Source: Ktedonosporobacter rubrisoli
GTDB taxonomy: Bacteria; Chloroflexota; Ktedonobacteria; Ktedonobacterales; Ktedonobacteraceae
Assembly (NCBI RefSeq): GCF_004208415.1
Contig: NZ_CP035758.1
Location: 11,276,618 to 11,340,617 of the forward strand
DNA: 64,000 nucleotides
Reading direction: 5' to 3'
In this document: piece by piece, positions 1-8,878 of the stretch
Position numbering within the stretch: position 1 is the stretch's first letter
Layout of the letters: each line of letters opens with the position of its first letter
The notes under the pieces: generated by a model
Told to the model about the DNA's origin: nothing
The model's database searches: none
The model's input: only the letters and a program-made list of their open reading frames with translations
Program-made: the position numbers and the translations under genes

Positions 1-182
1 GGAGGGAGCCGTTGGCGTTCTATAAGTACCTGTGCATAAAGGCTCCGGAGTTGCTGGCACCACCCATCCAGGATGGATGGTGCTTCGCGCAGATTGAGCT
101 CATAAAGCTGATGAGAGCATGCGAGCTCTTGCCAGAGCTTTAAAAGCTGATGTTGCGGCACATGGTCTGGTTGCGTAGACAC
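1..182 (-). CDS. Partial CDS, N-terminus only, unknown function
   Basis: An open frame starts with GTG at 182 and runs without a stop to the window edge, so only about 60 N-terminal residues are visible. An AAGGAAA ribosome site lies at about 186-192, just 5' of the GTG. The peptide begins VSTQPDHVPQHQ and is hydrophilic and helical-looking, with no signal peptide. It lies 21 bp after the stop of the cupredoxin lipoprotein on the same strand, so the two are probably co-transcribed. I do not recognise the family from this fragment. Confidence 0.5.
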   Translation of the reverse strand, partial: MSTQPDHVPQHQLLKLWQELACSHQLYELNLREAPSILDGWCQQLRSLYAQVLIERQRLP

Positions 183-203
183 GGGATTTCCTTCTCGTAT
201 GAC

Positions 204-599
204 TTACTGCACGGTAACAGTAAGGTTCATTCCAGGATGGATGGTGCAATAGAGCTTGAACGTGCCGGCTGTATTAAAGGGGCCAATAGATGTTGAGCTA
301 TTGCCATTGACCTGCACGTCTTTGACCTCGGGAGCTCCTGACTCTTTGGCTGGTTTGGCTGTACCCTGGTCCCAGGTACCATTGGCAATGATGTGTGGCG
401 TTACGGTATCGGAAACCAGCGTAAGACTTTCCCCCTTTTTAATGGTGATTGATGGTTGGATGAAGGTAGTGCTATCCATATGGACTTGGGACCCAGAACT
501 GTTTGAGGCACTCGTATTGGAAGTAGCGTCACCGCAAGCCGCGAAGGCAAAGGTGAGCATACTGAACAAGATGGAAATGAAAAGTAACTTTTTGAGCAT
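204..599 (-). CDS. Cupredoxin-like (plastocyanin-type) lipoprotein
   Basis: A 131-residue secreted blue-copper-type protein. Residues 1-21 form a lipoprotein signal peptide with lipobox FAAC, so the mature protein should be lipidated and held outside the membrane. The cupredoxin fold is indicated by an early His (THIPHII-like region near residue 70) and the C-terminal ligand cluster C-T-I-H-P-G-M, giving the usual Cys, His and Met copper ligands. A Ser/Thr/Asn-rich linker follows the lipid anchor. Expected role is electron transfer or copper binding at the cell surface. The next gene downstream is cut by the window edge. A copper-resistance group (CopC, CopCD) lies far away at 50-53 kb, so a functional link is only a guess. 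Confidence 0.85.
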   Translation of the reverse strand: MLKKLLFISILFSMLTFAFAACGDATSNTSASNSSGSQVHMDSTTFIQPSITIKKGESLTLVSDTVTPHIIANGTWDQGTAKPAKESGAPEVKDVQVNGNSSTSIGPFNTAGTFKLYCTIHPGMNLTVTVQ

Positions 600-629
600 A
601 TAATATTCTCCTAATTCAATCGTGTGTAC

Positions 630-1079
630 TTAGTTCGTGTGTGAAGAACTGATTACCTGATGCGTCCTCATGATCAGGAATAACGGTAAAGCAAAGAGAA
701 TAAGAGCAGCTATAGGATGCAGCGCGCTGAGTATCGCCACACTTGTATGGCGCAGCGGATAGATCCAGACGGGCTGTAGGAAAACCATGACAGGCAGCAG
801 TACTGTCAACCAGTTGAGCAGTGCTGGTAAGCCTGAGAACAGACAAAAGATCAATAATAGTAAGGCTGTGAATATAGCGAGCGAGCCGTTAATGGCATGA
901 AACATGAACCATTGGCCTCCAGTAAAGATGCCTGCCCCGGCAAAAAACACCTGAATGAGAATCTGGAGCACGAATAAGTACAATAAGCCCAGATACAGAC
1001 GCCTAAATGTGCGGCGAGCAGGCCCGGCGGATCGAGGCGATTTTGCGTCGCTAACGTGAGGTAGATGTGATGTAGACAA
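630..1079 (-). CDS. Small four-helix membrane protein, DUF6220-like
   Basis: A 149-residue integral membrane protein with four predicted transmembrane segments after a basic N-terminus. The second segment region carries Q-x-F-F-A-G-A-G-x-F followed by an H-A-x-x-G motif, the pattern I associate with the DUF6220 family of Chloroflexota and Firmicutes membrane proteins; that assignment is from memory. The start is a TTG codon at 1079 preceded by GAAAGGGAAAAAC, a good ribosome site. It is upstream of and in the same orientation as the cupredoxin lipoprotein, with about 30 bp between, so they may form an operon. Biochemical function is unknown. Confidence 0.6.
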   Translation of the reverse strand: MSTSHLPHVSDAKSPRSAGPARRTFRRLYLGLLYLFVLQILIQVFFAGAGIFTGGQWFMFHAINGSLAIFTALLLLIFCLFSGLPALLNWLTVLLPVMVFLQPVWIYPLRHTSVAILSALHPIAALILFALPLFLIMRTHQVISSSHTN

Positions 1080-1366
1080 GTTTTTCCCTTTCTATGCGCC
1101 ATATAGCTCTAGTATTTTGTAAAGGGCTTTAGCAAGCCTGCGAGCTTGATGGATCATTGCATTTTTGTGTTACATGCTTATTACGGATAATAGTGAGAGT
1201 CGCTATCGCCCGAAGGGGGTGATTGTGAGGGTGATTATGCTGAGATAGAGAAAAATAGAGATTTCTAAGATTGGGAAGAAGCTTGATAAGGCTAGTGAGA
1301 GACGAGCCTCTTTAAAAAAGCATGAGGAAGTAATTGTCCATAACTTGAGAGAAGTATTTATCGGGC

Positions 1367-4300
1367 TTATTCACGCAGAAGATTCCGCCGTCGAGCTATT
1401 GCACAGGCTTCCTTGCGACTAGAGACACCTAGTTTACGATAGATACTTTTTACTTGCGTTTTAACAGTATTGATGGAAACTATTAATTCATCGGCAATAT
1501 TGGGTTTAGAATGACCCATGGCTAGAAGTTGAAGTACACGTTGTTCTTGCGGGCTCAAGATCTCTCTGCTGGTTGGTTGGCTGCTCATCTCTGCCAGAGG
1601 ATCTGCGAAGGCCAGATTGATTCTACGCGCGTAAGCGAAGAGGCTATCTTCGTTGAGGGAGGGCAATGTAGCATGTAGGAGAGTTTTTATTGGTTCGCCT
1701 TCGTCCAGAAAGAGACGGCAATAGCCTTCGCTCTGCGCTTGTTTCAGGCAGCTTTTAAACGTTTGGGTAGCCTGGGGAAGCTGGCCCTGGGCAAGAAGCA
1801 CTTGTGCTTGCAGTAATTGTATCTGTAGAGCTGTATGTACGCGCATATCTTGCTGCGCATCGGCCAGACATCGTTCAAGGAGCGATTGGGCCTTAGAAAA
1901 CTGTTTGTGCGCCAGAAATACACGTGCCTTAAGCAACTGCTCCCGTTCTTTTTGCTGGCATGAAATGCTATCATCAGCTGGAAGATGGGTAGTGAGCCAG
2001 TCAGTTGTCACAGACATGTCATTGGTGAAAAGGCGTAGCCGGGCTAGATAAGTATAGAGCTTTCTGGGTAATACAGGTGAGATAGAGGCCTGAGCAATGA
2101 GGGCAAGAAGTTGTTCCTGGGCTAAACTCGCTTCGCCACGGGCATGCAATATGCTGATTAGAAGTAGGGAAGCCCTTAAATGCCTTGATTCAGGCGCGAT
2201 GGCTTTGCTGAGCTCAAGCGCCTGCTGAGCCTGCTGCTCGGCAGTCTTCAATTGATTCCATTCATAGGCAATCTCCGCCAGGCCCAGCAGAGCCTCAAAT
2301 TGGTCGGAAAGATCATCACCAGCTTGCGCCAACACGCGCTGAAAGAATTCAGAGGCCTGACGCAATTCTCCCTGATGAAGGTTCACTTTGCCCAGACAAA
2401 AAAGCGCGGCTCCTGCTGCATGGCGATCACCTGCATTGGTATTAAGGGCATAAGCCTGAAGGAGAGTTTGCCTGGCCGAGTTGAGTTGGCCCGAGAGCCG
2501 TTCATATTCTCCCAGTATGCCCAGGCTGATACCTCGATACGTCTGCTCCTCCGTGGGAAGATAGGTAAGAGCTTGCCGGGCGAGAGGTCCGGCCTGCAGC
2601 ATATCCCCACTACAGAGAACAATTACTAAAGCATGCAGGGCCAGCGTCTCTCCTATCCGGGCGATGTTGCCGCTCTCCTGCCAGGCCTGTTCTGCTTTTT
2701 GCAATAGCGCTATGATTCGGGCCTCAAGAGTTCGGCCGCGCTTAAGTTGTCCCTGTGTGAATAGCATAACGATAGCGGAAAGGAGGAGCAGACCAGGAAA
2801 TTGAGCGATGTTCTCCTCTGGAATCTGCTCTAACCAGCGTTTCAAGGTATGCAGTTCACCGGTGGTTGTGAAACTAAATTGCTTAAAGCCTTTTTCGATT
2901 AGGGTGTAGATGCGGGAAAATTGTCCGGCACTCAATGCTGTTTCAATCGCTTCATTGAACATGCCGTGGTGCTCATACCATTCACTTGCGCGACTGTAGC
3001 AGAGCTTCAGGGTCTTTGCGCCCAGCTGGCGCCTGGCCTCATGCTGTAAGGCTTCGGCAAATAAAGCGTGATAACGATACCAATCGCCCTGAGAATGAAG
3101 CGGTTGGACAAACAGATTGGCTTGTTCAAGTATCCCGAGCAATTGGGAGCCATCGTCACTTTCAGTAACCGCATTACAGAGGGAGCCCGTAAGACAAGTA
3201 AGAATACTCGTCTTTAGCAGGAAGGTCTGTAACTTTTGTGGTTGCGTATTGAGGACTTCGCTTACGAAATATTCCAGAATATGGCGATGATTGCCAGCAA
3301 AAGAAACGAGAAATTCTTCTATCTCCTGTGGCGATGAATAGCGCTGCAGGGTGAAGGTGAGAAGACGTAACCCGGCTATCCAGCCTTCTGTGCGGCGTTC
3401 TAAATGTTGTACAACCTCCAGTGTGAGCGAGAAGGGTAAGGCATGTTGTAGAAAGGCCTGCGTATCCTGCAAGGAAAAACGTATCTCGTCGGCTTGGATC
3501 TCAATGCTGTTGCCCTGTGCCCTTAAGCGGGCCAGAGGCAATGGCGGATCGCTACGTGTAATAATGATAACGTGAAAGTTGCTTGGAAGGTGTTCGAGTA
3601 ATTTGCTTACCGTCTCATGAATAAGCGGCGTGGTTATAAGATGATAATCCTCCAAGACAAGTAATCCTCCCCCTGTGAAAGCGGTAAGTTCGTTGAGGAT
3701 ACTGGTCAGAAATGGATTGAGCACTGACAAGCTGAGGGGAAGATTACGCATGAACGGTCTTTGTAGCAGGAAGGGAAGGGACTTCTCGCCAAACTTCTCA
3801 TGTAATGAGCGAAAGGCGACCACAACATAGTGCCAGAAGCGGATAGGATCGTTATCGCTAGCATCTAATGAGATCCAGGAGACAGGGAGATGCTGATTAT
3901 GGCTAGCGATCCACTGACTGACTAGCGTCGTCTTGCCAAAACCAGCGGGCGCCGAGACCAGGGCCAGCTTATGTTCCAGAATAGCATCTAGCCGCTTAAG
4001 CAAGCGCTCACGCGCTATCAGCGAAGTATGCAGACGGGGTAAGCTAAACTTGGGAGCCAGGAGCAATAGGTGTTCTTGCGCTATATTGGCCGCGCTATCT
4101 GCTTTCTCAGAAGCAGGAAATGCTTCAGCCTGTAGTTGTACTGATGGCGGAGCGCTTGCCGTTGAAGGCGAACTGACCTGGGCCTTTGCAATAGCCTGAG
4201 CTGTGGCCTCCAGGCGTCCTGGCGTTAGATCTGTACTACGCCCGATATATTTCTTAATGGTCTTATGTCCCTGGCTGCGATAGGCATACCAATAGCTCTC

Positions 4301-4501
4301 TCCTCGTGCCCGTTTCTCCTTGCGCAAGGTTAGACGACCAAACTGGCCAAGGAATGTAAAAGAAGTAAGGGGGTTCAGCCAGGAAAACCATTGCTCATTG
4401 TCTTCTGCAAGAGAGCCCTGAAATATCTTCCCTTGAGTATGCAATTCATAAATGCCTTGCTCAGGGTGCCAGATGAGCGCGTTCTTTGCAACCTTTGGCA
4501 T
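1367..4501 (-). CDS. Giant MalT-like LuxR-family ATPase transcriptional regulator
   Basis: A 1,044-residue regulator of the STAND/LAL type. Domain order: an N-terminal region (about 1-95) with a YWYAYR...KKYIGR signature; an NTPase domain with Walker A SAPAGFGKTT at about 183-192 and a Walker B-like LLVLEDYH; winged-helix and TPR-like helical repeats through the middle; and a C-terminal LuxR helix-turn-helix starting LSPQEQRVLQLL and ending near KLGVSSRKE. The family binds an inducer and ATP, oligomerises and activates transcription. The N-terminal region is not part of classical MalT and recurs in the regulator at 22,937-26,209. A TGTTGGGTAA element sits 34 bp upstream of the ATG. Nearby targets are not obvious. 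Confidence 0.9.
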   Translation of the reverse strand: MPKVAKNALIWHPEQGIYELHTQGKIFQGSLAEDNEQWFSWLNPLTSFTFLGQFGRLTLRKEKRARGESYWYAYRSQGHKTIKKYIGRSTDLTPGRLEATAQAIAKAQVSSPSTASAPPSVQLQAEAFPASEKADSAANIAQEHLLLLAPKFSLPRLHTSLIARERLLKRLDAILEHKLALVSAPAGFGKTTLVSQWIASHNQHLPVSWISLDASDNDPIRFWHYVVVAFRSLHEKFGEKSLPFLLQRPFMRNLPLSLSVLNPFLTSILNELTAFTGGGLLVLEDYHLITTPLIHETVSKLLEHLPSNFHVIIITRSDPPLPLARLRAQGNSIEIQADEIRFSLQDTQAFLQHALPFSLTLEVVQHLERRTEGWIAGLRLLTFTLQRYSSPQEIEEFLVSFAGNHRHILEYFVSEVLNTQPQKLQTFLLKTSILTCLTGSLCNAVTESDDGSQLLGILEQANLFVQPLHSQGDWYRYHALFAEALQHEARRQLGAKTLKLCYSRASEWYEHHGMFNEAIETALSAGQFSRIYTLIEKGFKQFSFTTTGELHTLKRWLEQIPEENIAQFPGLLLLSAIVMLFTQGQLKRGRTLEARIIALLQKAEQAWQESGNIARIGETLALHALVIVLCSGDMLQAGPLARQALTYLPTEEQTYRGISLGILGEYERLSGQLNSARQTLLQAYALNTNAGDRHAAGAALFCLGKVNLHQGELRQASEFFQRVLAQAGDDLSDQFEALLGLAEIAYEWNQLKTAEQQAQQALELSKAIAPESRHLRASLLLISILHARGEASLAQEQLLALIAQASISPVLPRKLYTYLARLRLFTNDMSVTTDWLTTHLPADDSISCQQKEREQLLKARVFLAHKQFSKAQSLLERCLADAQQDMRVHTALQIQLLQAQVLLAQGQLPQATQTFKSCLKQAQSEGYCRLFLDEGEPIKTLLHATLPSLNEDSLFAYARRINLAFADPLAEMSSQPTSREILSPQEQRVLQLLAMGHSKPNIADELIVSINTVKTQVKSIYRKLGVSSRKEACAIARRRNLLRE

Positions 4502-4534
4502 CGACTTATCTTTAAATTTCTTACCTACATTTAA

Positions 4535-4544
4535 TTACCCAACA
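4535..4544 (-). promoter_or_regulatory. Shared TGTTGGGTAA element, site 1
   Basis: The 10-mer TGTTGGGTAA (minus strand) lies 34 bp upstream of the LuxR start at 4501, with a TATACT -10-like box further upstream. The identical 10-mer is 28 bp upstream of the second giant LuxR gene and occurs a third time at 6620-6629. Its conserved position suggests an operator or leader element; the role is inferred. Confidence 0.4.
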
Positions 4545-4877
4545 CCAATATAAGTGAGTATAACAGGTGAGTCTGAGGGATGCAAGCGCAAAGCCAGGGG
4601 CAAAACTTGCCTGCCTAAAGAGATATAGTTGCGCGATCAAATTACTTGCCTTTCTCGGTTCTTAAGAAATAGGGACTAAGATGAAAGAGCAATTTTACCG
4701 AGTTCCAGCCTCGAAAAAGGCGAGGAGAGGATTGTCTGCCTGCTGATTGAGACCTGCAAATGGAGCTAACTAGTCCGAGATAGATCGGAAAGGTTCGAAA
4801 TGACTGCAGTTGTTGAAGTATGATCACCGTTTTCCAGGGACAGAATCGGAACAAGTGGGTAAGAGACGTAACAAGTT

Positions 4878-4889
4878 AGAACTAGTTCT
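4878..4889. promoter_or_regulatory. Perfect 12-bp palindrome upstream of ParM-like gene
   Basis: AGAACTAGTTCT is a perfect palindrome ending 26 bp before the ParM-like start codon. Its AACTAGT core is repeated at 4768-4774. Segregation cassettes of the ParM type are autorepressed through repeats in the promoter (parC), so this is a candidate operator, but only two core copies are visible. Confidence 0.35.
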
Positions 4890-4914
4890 CTCTATCTGAC
4901 AGGAAGGAGTCAAC

Positions 4915-6006
4915 ATGAAATGGTACGCCTACGGGCATGATTTTGGCAACTCGGAGATTGGCGGTGCTGTACACGCAAGCGGTGCAACTGCACCACGCAC
5001 CATGAGTATTCCTACGGCAGTGGCCAAAGTAGATGTTCAGGCCATGCGTAGTCTGGGTGTTCAGATTAATGGATCAGAGCATCATCTCATTCACCTGGAA
5101 GGGGATGAATTTACTTATGCCATTGGCGACCTGGCTCTCTTGCAAGGAGGGCGTGATATCTGGAACGGGCGCAGTGATATTAGCCGCTATGCAAGCAAGC
5201 ATAGCTTACGTGGCCTGCTTACAGTTGCCTCTTCCCTCATTACTGATCGCGAGTTTGGCCTTGCCGTCGTGGCAGGATTGCCAACCGAAACCTTCGTTAA
5301 AAACCCACAGCTGCGTGAACAGATAAAAAAGCAGCTTTCGGGAACTTATACGTTCAGTACGGATCAGGGAAAAAGCTGGCGCAAAGCCGTCGTCGAGATC
5401 GAAGCAGTTGTTATGGAAGGAGCAGGAGCGCTTATCTACTATGGAGAGAAAGATAATAAAAAGGATACCGCGGTGATCGATATTGGCGGGCGCACAACTG
5501 ATCTGTACGTCTCGCGTGGGCAAGTTCCACTGATCGAGCTCTGCCGTGGCAAAGCAATCGGCGTGGAATCTGCTGCCCTTCTGCTCAAAGAGTCCTGTGA
5601 GCAGAAGTATGATTGCACCCTTTCTGATCTGGAGACCAGGCAAATTTTGCGTGCCTATCTCTCTGGCGAGAAAGGATCTTATCCAGAAATTACTGTCTAT
5701 GGGAAGGCCGTGAGCCCAACGCAATTGGCGCAGCTGAGTAAGCATGCCGTGGAAGAAGTTGGACAAGAGATTCTATCCTTTGTGGCGGCAGCCTGGAACG
5801 AGAACGAGCAGGGCAAATTTGGCTCGCGTTTCCGCTCGGTTCTCAATATTGGCGGCGGAGTCTTTTACTTCCACCGGCTCCTCAAGGAACGCATTCCCCA
5901 TCTCTCACGGCCAAGCGACCCGGTGCATGCAAATGCTCTGGGCTATTGTACGCTGGCCGGTTTCCAGCTCAAGAAGCGCAAGAGCAATGCAACAGCAACG
6001 GCCTAA
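4915..6006 (+). CDS. ParM/StbA-like actin-family ATPase
   Basis: A 363-residue actin-fold protein. The N-terminus H-D-F-G-N-S is the phosphate-1 type motif, A-V-I-D-I-G-G-R-T-T-D (about 186-196) is the phosphate-2 motif, and L-N-I-G-G-G-V (about 310-316) is the adenosine motif. Length and motif spacing fit the ParM/Alp7/Ta0583 group rather than MreB or DnaK. The family forms ATP-driven filaments that move plasmids or other cargo. The start has an AGGAAGGAG ribosome site. A small gene follows at 6124 and a terminator closes the pair, matching a two-gene segregation cassette. No parA/parB or replication initiator is visible nearby, so cargo and replicon are unknown. Confidence 0.85.
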   Translation: MKWYAYGHDFGNSEIGGAVHASGATAPRTMSIPTAVAKVDVQAMRSLGVQINGSEHHLIHLEGDEFTYAIGDLALLQGGRDIWNGRSDISRYASKHSLRGLLTVASSLITDREFGLAVVAGLPTETFVKNPQLREQIKKQLSGTYTFSTDQGKSWRKAVVEIEAVVMEGAGALIYYGEKDNKKDTAVIDIGGRTTDLYVSRGQVPLIELCRGKAIGVESAALLLKESCEQKYDCTLSDLETRQILRAYLSGEKGSYPEITVYGKAVSPTQLAQLSKHAVEEVGQEILSFVAAAWNENEQGKFGSRFRSVLNIGGGVFYFHRLLKERIPHLSRPSDPVHANALGYCTLAGFQLKKRKSNATATA

Positions 6007-6123
6007 GGTATTCTCAAGAGAACGAGTTGTGTGTGAGTAAATCGGAAAGAGAAGTGATGAAGCGCGCCCAACGCTTTTTCTCGCTCCGCTTTGAGGATAC
6101 TAAACTAGAAGGGGATTGTTGCT

Positions 6124-6501
6124 ATGGGCAAGGATAGCGCCAAGTATCGCTATATTGAAGCCGCGATTCTACGCGGCTCGCCCACACTGATGAGCATCGA
6201 GAAAGATGCTGCCGAGCACCATATGAGCGAGCATATGGGCAAGCTCCTCGCGCTGCGTATTGCCGATTATTATAAGCTTGCTGAAGCGCTGGGAACCTAT
6301 TCTGTAGAAGGGATACTGGCTACACTCTCCTATGGCTCTCGGCTTCTGATGAATGCGCCGGTACAGAGGCAAGTGGAAAGAGATCATTCTCTGCTCGCGG
6401 AAGAAGCTCATCCGCAGCTACAAGAGGAGATTACGATCTTGCCGGCAGATGATCCAGAAGAGAACGCGAGTATGGCAAGCGAATATTGGAACACTCTATA
6501 A
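6124..6501 (+). CDS. Small protein paired with ParM-like actin, possible adaptor
   Basis: A 125-residue soluble protein I do not recognise. It follows the actin-like gene on the same strand with 117 bp between and an AAGGGGA ribosome site. The N-terminal half (about 8-75) is predicted helical and basic enough to bind DNA; the C-terminal 45 residues are acidic and proline-containing (for example ILPADDPEENAS). This order, actin then small protein, is that of ParM-ParR, where ParR binds the centromere and caps the filament. I see no clear ribbon-helix-helix signature, so the ParR-like role rests on position and size only. Confidence 0.5.
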   Translation: MGKDSAKYRYIEAAILRGSPTLMSIEKDAAEHHMSEHMGKLLALRIADYYKLAEALGTYSVEGILATLSYGSRLLMNAPVQRQVERDHSLLAEEAHPQLQEEITILPADDPEENASMASEYWNTL

Positions 6502-6513
6502 GTGAGACAGAAT

Positions 6514-6548
6514 CAGGAGTCACGGCATTAGCACGTGGCTCCTGTTTG
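6514..6548 (+). terminator. Terminator after ParM-like cassette
   Basis: An inverted repeat CAGGAGTCACG / CGTGGCTCCTG (one G-T pair) with a 9-nt loop, followed by TTTGT. It ends the two-gene actin cassette. Confidence 0.65.
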
Positions 6549-6619
6549 TACAAAGTCGATAATGCTTTTTATCAAAGCTTTCTATTCTGATCTTGAGGTT
6601 AAGGCCCTTGATAATATAC

Positions 6620-6629
6620 TGTTGGGTAA
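6620..6629 (+). promoter_or_regulatory. Shared TGTTGGGTAA element, site 3
   Basis: A third exact TGTTGGGTAA copy, preceded by AATATAC. No gene starts downstream on this strand; it lies between the actin cassette and the 3' end of the MFS gene. It may be a relic or part of an unseen transcript. Confidence 0.25.
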
Positions 6630-6727
6630 TAATGCATACCAAGGCCTATGTTCATATGTTTGCAGAGAAGCCTAACGCTTTTTGGCTTGCAGGCAAGCGT
6701 GAGGGGTGACGACGATCATAGTATGCG

Positions 6728-7888
6728 CTAACTTTCCTTGATGGGAGAGCGATACAATGTATGAGACAACATAACGATGACAAGGCTGAGCAAGGCAATC
6801 AGGCCAAGGGCAACGGGCAAAGAAAAGAGCTCAGCCACCTGGCCAATTACGGGCGGGCCAACGAGCGAGCCTGTATAAGCTATAGTGGCGACAGTGGCTA
6901 GTGCCAGGCCCGGTGTGAAGCCAGGAGTGCGACTGGCAGTGCTAAAGACCAGCGGAGCAACACAGGCCAGGCCAGCCCCGACGCAGGCAAAGCCGATCAG
7001 TGCTATAACAGGATCACGAAAAAATAGGGCCAGGCCTAGTCCCAGGGCAGAGAGAAGACCACCCAGGCGAGCCTGTGTGACCGAGCCAAGTCGTCTTGTC
7101 AAATAATCTCCACTCAGGCGTGCAATAGTCATTGTAAGAGAGTAAAGGGCAAATGCCAGCGCGGCCAATCCTGTACTGGTGCCTAGCGAACCGTGCAGAT
7201 AGACGCCGCTCCAATCTGCTACCGCCCCTTCACTAAGATAAGAGCAGAAGCCAATAAGCCCTAGCCCTAACAGTGCTTTCGATGGACGCGCGAAGAGCGG
7301 AGTTTTGCTATCAGATGGTGCCTCAGATGGTAAAAGCCAGCGACTGGCGAGTAGAATCAGCAGCGTTAGCAGGATGCAGATAAGCGAGAAGTGGACTAGT
7401 GGCGTAATATTCAGCCAGGCCATAAGGCTTCCACAGCTAGCACCAACCAGGCTGCCGACGCTCCAGAGGCCGTGAAAAGAGGACATAATGGGCTTTTTAT
7501 ATAGTACCTCTAGAGCCGCTGCCTGAGCGTTCATGGCCACATCGGTGATGCTGCTACTAGCTCCGAGGAGAGCCAGGGAGAGCCATAGAAGCGGCAGATT
7601 TGGAGCGAGCGCGGGAAGAATCAGAATAATGCAGCAAAAGATGGCAGGAATAATAGTGGTTACGCGGCTACCCAGGCGAACAATGAGCCAGCCGACGATA
7701 GCAAAAGCCCCAAGTGCTCCGGTTGCTTGCCCCCAGAGGGCGATACCAAGGGCTCCCGGTTGGAGCTGAAGTTGCTGTTGTATAGTTGGAATGCGCGAGG
7801 CCCAACTGGCGAGAATCACCCCATTGATGAAAAATATGAGCGAAATGGCTATACGTGCGGTTAGCAGGGACGCTGGCTTTGTGGACAA
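6728..7888 (-). CDS. MFS transporter, YbjJ/FucP-like
   Basis: A 386-residue, 12-helix major facilitator. The TM1 region reads F-x-N-G-x-x-x-A-S-W-A-S-R-I-P, a hallmark shared with YbjJ-type sugar-related carriers and with the second MFS at 17,500 in this window, so the two are paralogues. I chose a TTG start at 7888 because AAGGAGGAA lies 5 nt upstream; the longer ATG frame from 7978 would add 30 unhelpful hydrophilic residues and contain the ribosome site. Substrate is unknown. It stands alone between the actin cassette and trmB. Confidence 0.8.
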   Translation of the reverse strand: MSTKPASLLTARIAISLIFFINGVILASWASRIPTIQQQLQLQPGALGIALWGQATGALGAFAIVGWLIVRLGSRVTTIIPAIFCCIILILPALAPNLPLLWLSLALLGASSSITDVAMNAQAAALEVLYKKPIMSSFHGLWSVGSLVGASCGSLMAWLNITPLVHFSLICILLTLLILLASRWLLPSEAPSDSKTPLFARPSKALLGLGLIGFCSYLSEGAVADWSGVYLHGSLGTSTGLAALAFALYSLTMTIARLSGDYLTRRLGSVTQARLGGLLSALGLGLALFFRDPVIALIGFACVGAGLACVAPLVFSTASRTPGFTPGLALATVATIAYTGSLVGPPVIGQVAELFSLPVALGLIALLSLVIVMLSHTLYRSPIKES

Positions 7889-8080
7889 AAGATTCCTCCT
7901 TGAAATATTGGAAAAGGTTAATAACCGTCTCTCGCTGCTGATAGAGAGGGGGGACTCCTGAACTGTACCACGCGGCAACGCCTTTTTTCAAGGCGAATGC
8001 TTTCTGGTGCGAACTTGTGGGTAGCCTATGTGCCCAGCATTGTAAGCAGATATGGGCAAAGGGAGCATGTGGAGGTCAAA

Positions 8081-8755
8081 CTAACGCTTGCGGTATTCAA
8101 AGCGATAGATGGTTTCTCCATAGTCTTCCCATAGTCGCTGGAAATGTGAACGTACCGTACCAGAGAATCCAATCAGATAGCGCTCAGGGTGCGTTTTTAT
8201 AAAACGGGGATCTGCTTCAATGATCTGCAACATGTCAAGAAAAAACTCCTCAACATCTGTCATGACACTGAGCGTACCGCTGGGGACAAGTGTGCTATCT
8301 AAAGTATCAAGAAAGGCTTGATTGAAGATGCGTCTCTTGCGGCATTTCGGCTTGAGATGAGGATCAGGAAAATGGAGATAAACAGCTTGTAGAGACTGTG
8401 GAATGAGCAATGGAGTCATGTGTTGAAAGTCTGCATGCAAAAATTTAATGTTGCTGAGCTCCAACCTGGCTGCCAACTCAATTGCCTTTTCCAGGGATTT
8501 GCGCGCGATATCAACGCCTATAAAGTTACAGCCAGGCAGCTGATGCGCAAGATGGCAAAGCTGCTCGGCACTGCCGCAGCCAACTTCCAACTCTAGCGGC
8601 GCATCGTTGCCAAAAAAAGGACGAGATGCCATCTTAGGAAAGACGCTACTGTCGCGGTGGAGCTGCTCAGGAGACAGACTAAGCAGATAGCGGGTGATAA
8701 GCTCTTGATCGAGTAGCTGCGCTCTTGTAAAGCGTAGAAATGTTCTTCTTGGCAT
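8081..8755 (-). CDS. trmB: tRNA (guanine-N7-)-methyltransferase
   Basis: A 224-residue SAM-dependent methyltransferase that modifies G46 in the variable loop of many tRNAs. The SAM motif L-E-V-G-C-G-S (about 56-62) and the family signature H-F-P-D-P-H-x-K-x-K-x-x-K-R-R (about 128-142) are both present. A C-terminal region with F-S-G-T-V-R-S-x-F-Q-R matches the G-T-x-x-E/S-x-x-F tail of the family. Length is typical. The ribosome site GAGAGG is unusually close to the ATG. It is a housekeeping gene with no operon partner. Confidence 0.9.
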   Translation of the reverse strand: MPRRTFLRFTRAQLLDQELITRYLLSLSPEQLHRDSSVFPKMASRPFFGNDAPLELEVGCGSAEQLCHLAHQLPGCNFIGVDIARKSLEKAIELAARLELSNIKFLHADFQHMTPLLIPQSLQAVYLHFPDPHLKPKCRKRRIFNQAFLDTLDSTLVPSGTLSVMTDVEEFFLDMLQIIEADPRFIKTHPERYLIGFSGTVRSHFQRLWEDYGETIYRFEYRKR

Positions 8756-8878
8756 AGCCTCTCTATCTATCTCAATGGAAGCTCGGAAATGTTGATGAAC
8801 TTATCTTACCATAAAAAGCTCCCCCTGATTGCGTTTGCTTGTTTGAAGCGAAGAGTTGTACGATATCTCGGCGAAACC

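Larger units (their letters stand above)
4502..4914. other. Intergenic region between divergent LuxR regulator and ParM-like gene
   Basis: About 410 bp without a convincing gene. It should hold both divergent promoters. It contains the TTACCCAACA element shared with the other LuxR gene, two AACTAGT cores (4768-4774 and within 4878-4889) and a small hairpin with stem CCTCG/CGAGG near 4729-4745. A 70-codon frame here has no family features. Confidence 0.5.

Noticed and set aside
4642..4854. 70-codon minus-strand ORF upstream of the ParM-like gene
   Set aside because: No ribosome site, no features; sits in a promoter region.
5206..5766. 186-codon minus-strand frame inside the ParM-like gene
   Set aside because: Antisense shadow of an intact actin-like gene; no homology-like features.
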